DNA from: Silene latifolia
Lineage: Eukaryota; Streptophyta; Magnoliopsida; Caryophyllales; Caryophyllaceae
Length of the DNA: 64,000 bases
Assembly (NCBI RefSeq): GCF_048544455.1
Contig: NC_133537.1
Span: forward strand, 70,155,634-70,219,633
Direction: 5' to 3'
Both the position numbers and the translations under genes were made by a program. The notes under the pieces are model-generated. The model did not search any database and was not told where the DNA came from. It saw only the letters and a list, made by a program, of their open reading frames with translations. Of the stretch, positions 62,809 through 64,000 are shown in pieces. Each line of letters begins with the position of its first letter. Within the stretch, counting starts at the first letter, position 1.

Positions 62809-64000
62809 ATGATGCTCCATCAAAAGAGCAAGGAAATAGCAACAATGAGAGCTTCAAAAGCTCACCCGTGACAAGTGAATAAGATGGCCCCATTGGCCAA
62901 GACAAGAAAGAAAGAGAGTTGTCTCTATCAACTCAAGAAACCTTCAATGATCAAGTAGACGAAGTTTGCGGTCTTTGGGATGATGAGTTCGAAGGGATAT
63001 TCAATCCCTATATTGGTAATGCTCTGAACCAAGACCATCATGGAGAACAACAAATGCAAAAATCTATTGAGGACCTTTATCATGATAATGAACAAGCTTT
63101 CGACTACTTCTTCAAGGTGTTGAGTAACATCAACAACACCTTGAACATGCCCCCTTGACATCTCACATTGGATGAGAGTTTGGTGGAGTCCTCCCTAAAC
63201 CACCATTTGTAAATATTCTAACTCCCTAACTTGTATTTCAATTATTACATTGCATTCTTTGTCATTTTGGATTTATTTTTGTGCCTTGATCAATATATTC
63301 ATCATTTTGAGAGAAGTGAGGGAGGGACTTATGATTTTATTGATGTGTAGTGCTCTACCTTAGTGTGGGGATAGCAATTGCCTAGACTATTCATGCCTTT
63401 GTAGTGCCCCTACAATGAAGAACACGAGAATTGAAGAATGAAAATGTAACACCCCCATACTCCAAGTGCCTTACCAGGACCACTCAGGTATAAGGATGCT
63501 ACCATCTCGGTTGCCCGAGGCATGATAATCATAAGACAATGAAGAAACATACTTTATTAAATAAGTTTAAGTGATTACATTACAAAACCAACTGTAAGCA
63601 AAATACAATGTTCTCAACCTATAAACCAATCGAAAGGAACTGTTCTAATAAACACAGCGGAAGACTAAAGACTCAGATATGTGATGACTCCATCCCCAAC
63701 TAGATCCCACGCGTATCCAAGATATACCGCAAGCAATCGCTCACCACCCCGAATGGATCACCACAGTTTTTAAAACATTTAAACGGGGTCAATACTAATC
63801 ACACAATTAACATACATGTCACAATAAGATAAGCAGATGACTTAACCATCACACACACACACCATCACACCAATCCCAACAATCTCAATCACCGACCGTC
63901 CACCTTTGGACCGACCCGCGATGGGGGACCGCACCGTTCCCACCTAAGCCCCGCTCATCATACCGAGCGATAACCCTGTCCATTAATGTGCACATCCCCT
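62809..64000 (+). repeat. Second copy of 56998-58190, offset 5.81 kb
   Basis: Both the Athila-like tail (62809-63444) and the start of the second gypsy LTR (63445-64000) repeat the earlier segment in the same order and with the same junction. This is a tandem duplication of a composite and continues beyond the window. Confidence 0.9.

Overview
This window is repeat-dense plant nuclear DNA. The signs are AT-rich sequence, GT-AG introns, a tRNA-type SINE, Ty1-copia and Ty3-gypsy (Athila-like and chromovirus-like) LTR elements, and Mutator-like DNA transposons carrying FAR1-type transposase and Ulp1 peptidase genes. The species cannot be read directly. Dense clusters of the palindrome ACTCGATCGAGT made me think of Caryophyllales, but that is a weak inference. 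I see no intact ordinary host gene. The only clear host-gene material is a captured two-exon fragment of a DUF3700 (YGL/LRDR-motif) gene.

Layout. (1) 1-15044: one DNA transposon (element A, minus strand, entering from the left edge) with a decayed Ulp1-family gene, split by a minus-strand Ty1-copia element at 791-12118. One copia LTR holds a SINE with a perfect 15-bp target duplication. (2) 15045-52675: a chain of DNA transposons separated only by (TA)n tracts. These are element B (a Pack-MULE), C1 and C2 (two near-identical 14-kb autonomous-type Mutator-like elements in tandem), E (2.5 kb, with its own TIRs and a MITE inside), and D (3.4 kb, a foldback-like non-autonomous relative of C). (3) 52676-64000: a broken Athila-like gypsy element with 5' LTR, primer site, gag and protease. 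It is followed by the LTR end of a second, minus-strand gypsy element and a long non-coding stretch. About 1.2 kb spanning both is repeated at an offset of 5.81 kb at the right edge.

Gene logic. C1 and C2 each carry two convergent genes. The plus-strand gene encodes an N-terminal domain typical of transposon Ulp1 proteins, an acidic linker, and two successive Ulp1-like domains. The first has the His/Asp/Gln/Cys set; the second has Ser where the nucleophile Cys would be. The minus-strand gene encodes a FAR1-type zinc-binding domain, a MULE DDE transposase, a SWIM finger, a CCHC-like knuckle and an acidic tail. Convergent transposase and accessory genes recall MuDR (mudrA/mudrB). Nearly every intron holds arrays of a T-rich unit close to GTTAAAATTACACTTTTG, usually in the sense direction. 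D carries the same unit as two inverted arrays, and its ends match those of C. The A/B family shows the same design with a different unit (TGCTAGATACA).

Caution: many differences between C1 and C2 sit on CAG/CTG trinucleotides and break frames in one copy or the other. This looks more like methylation-linked base-calling error than decay, so broken frames in these genes may be overstated.
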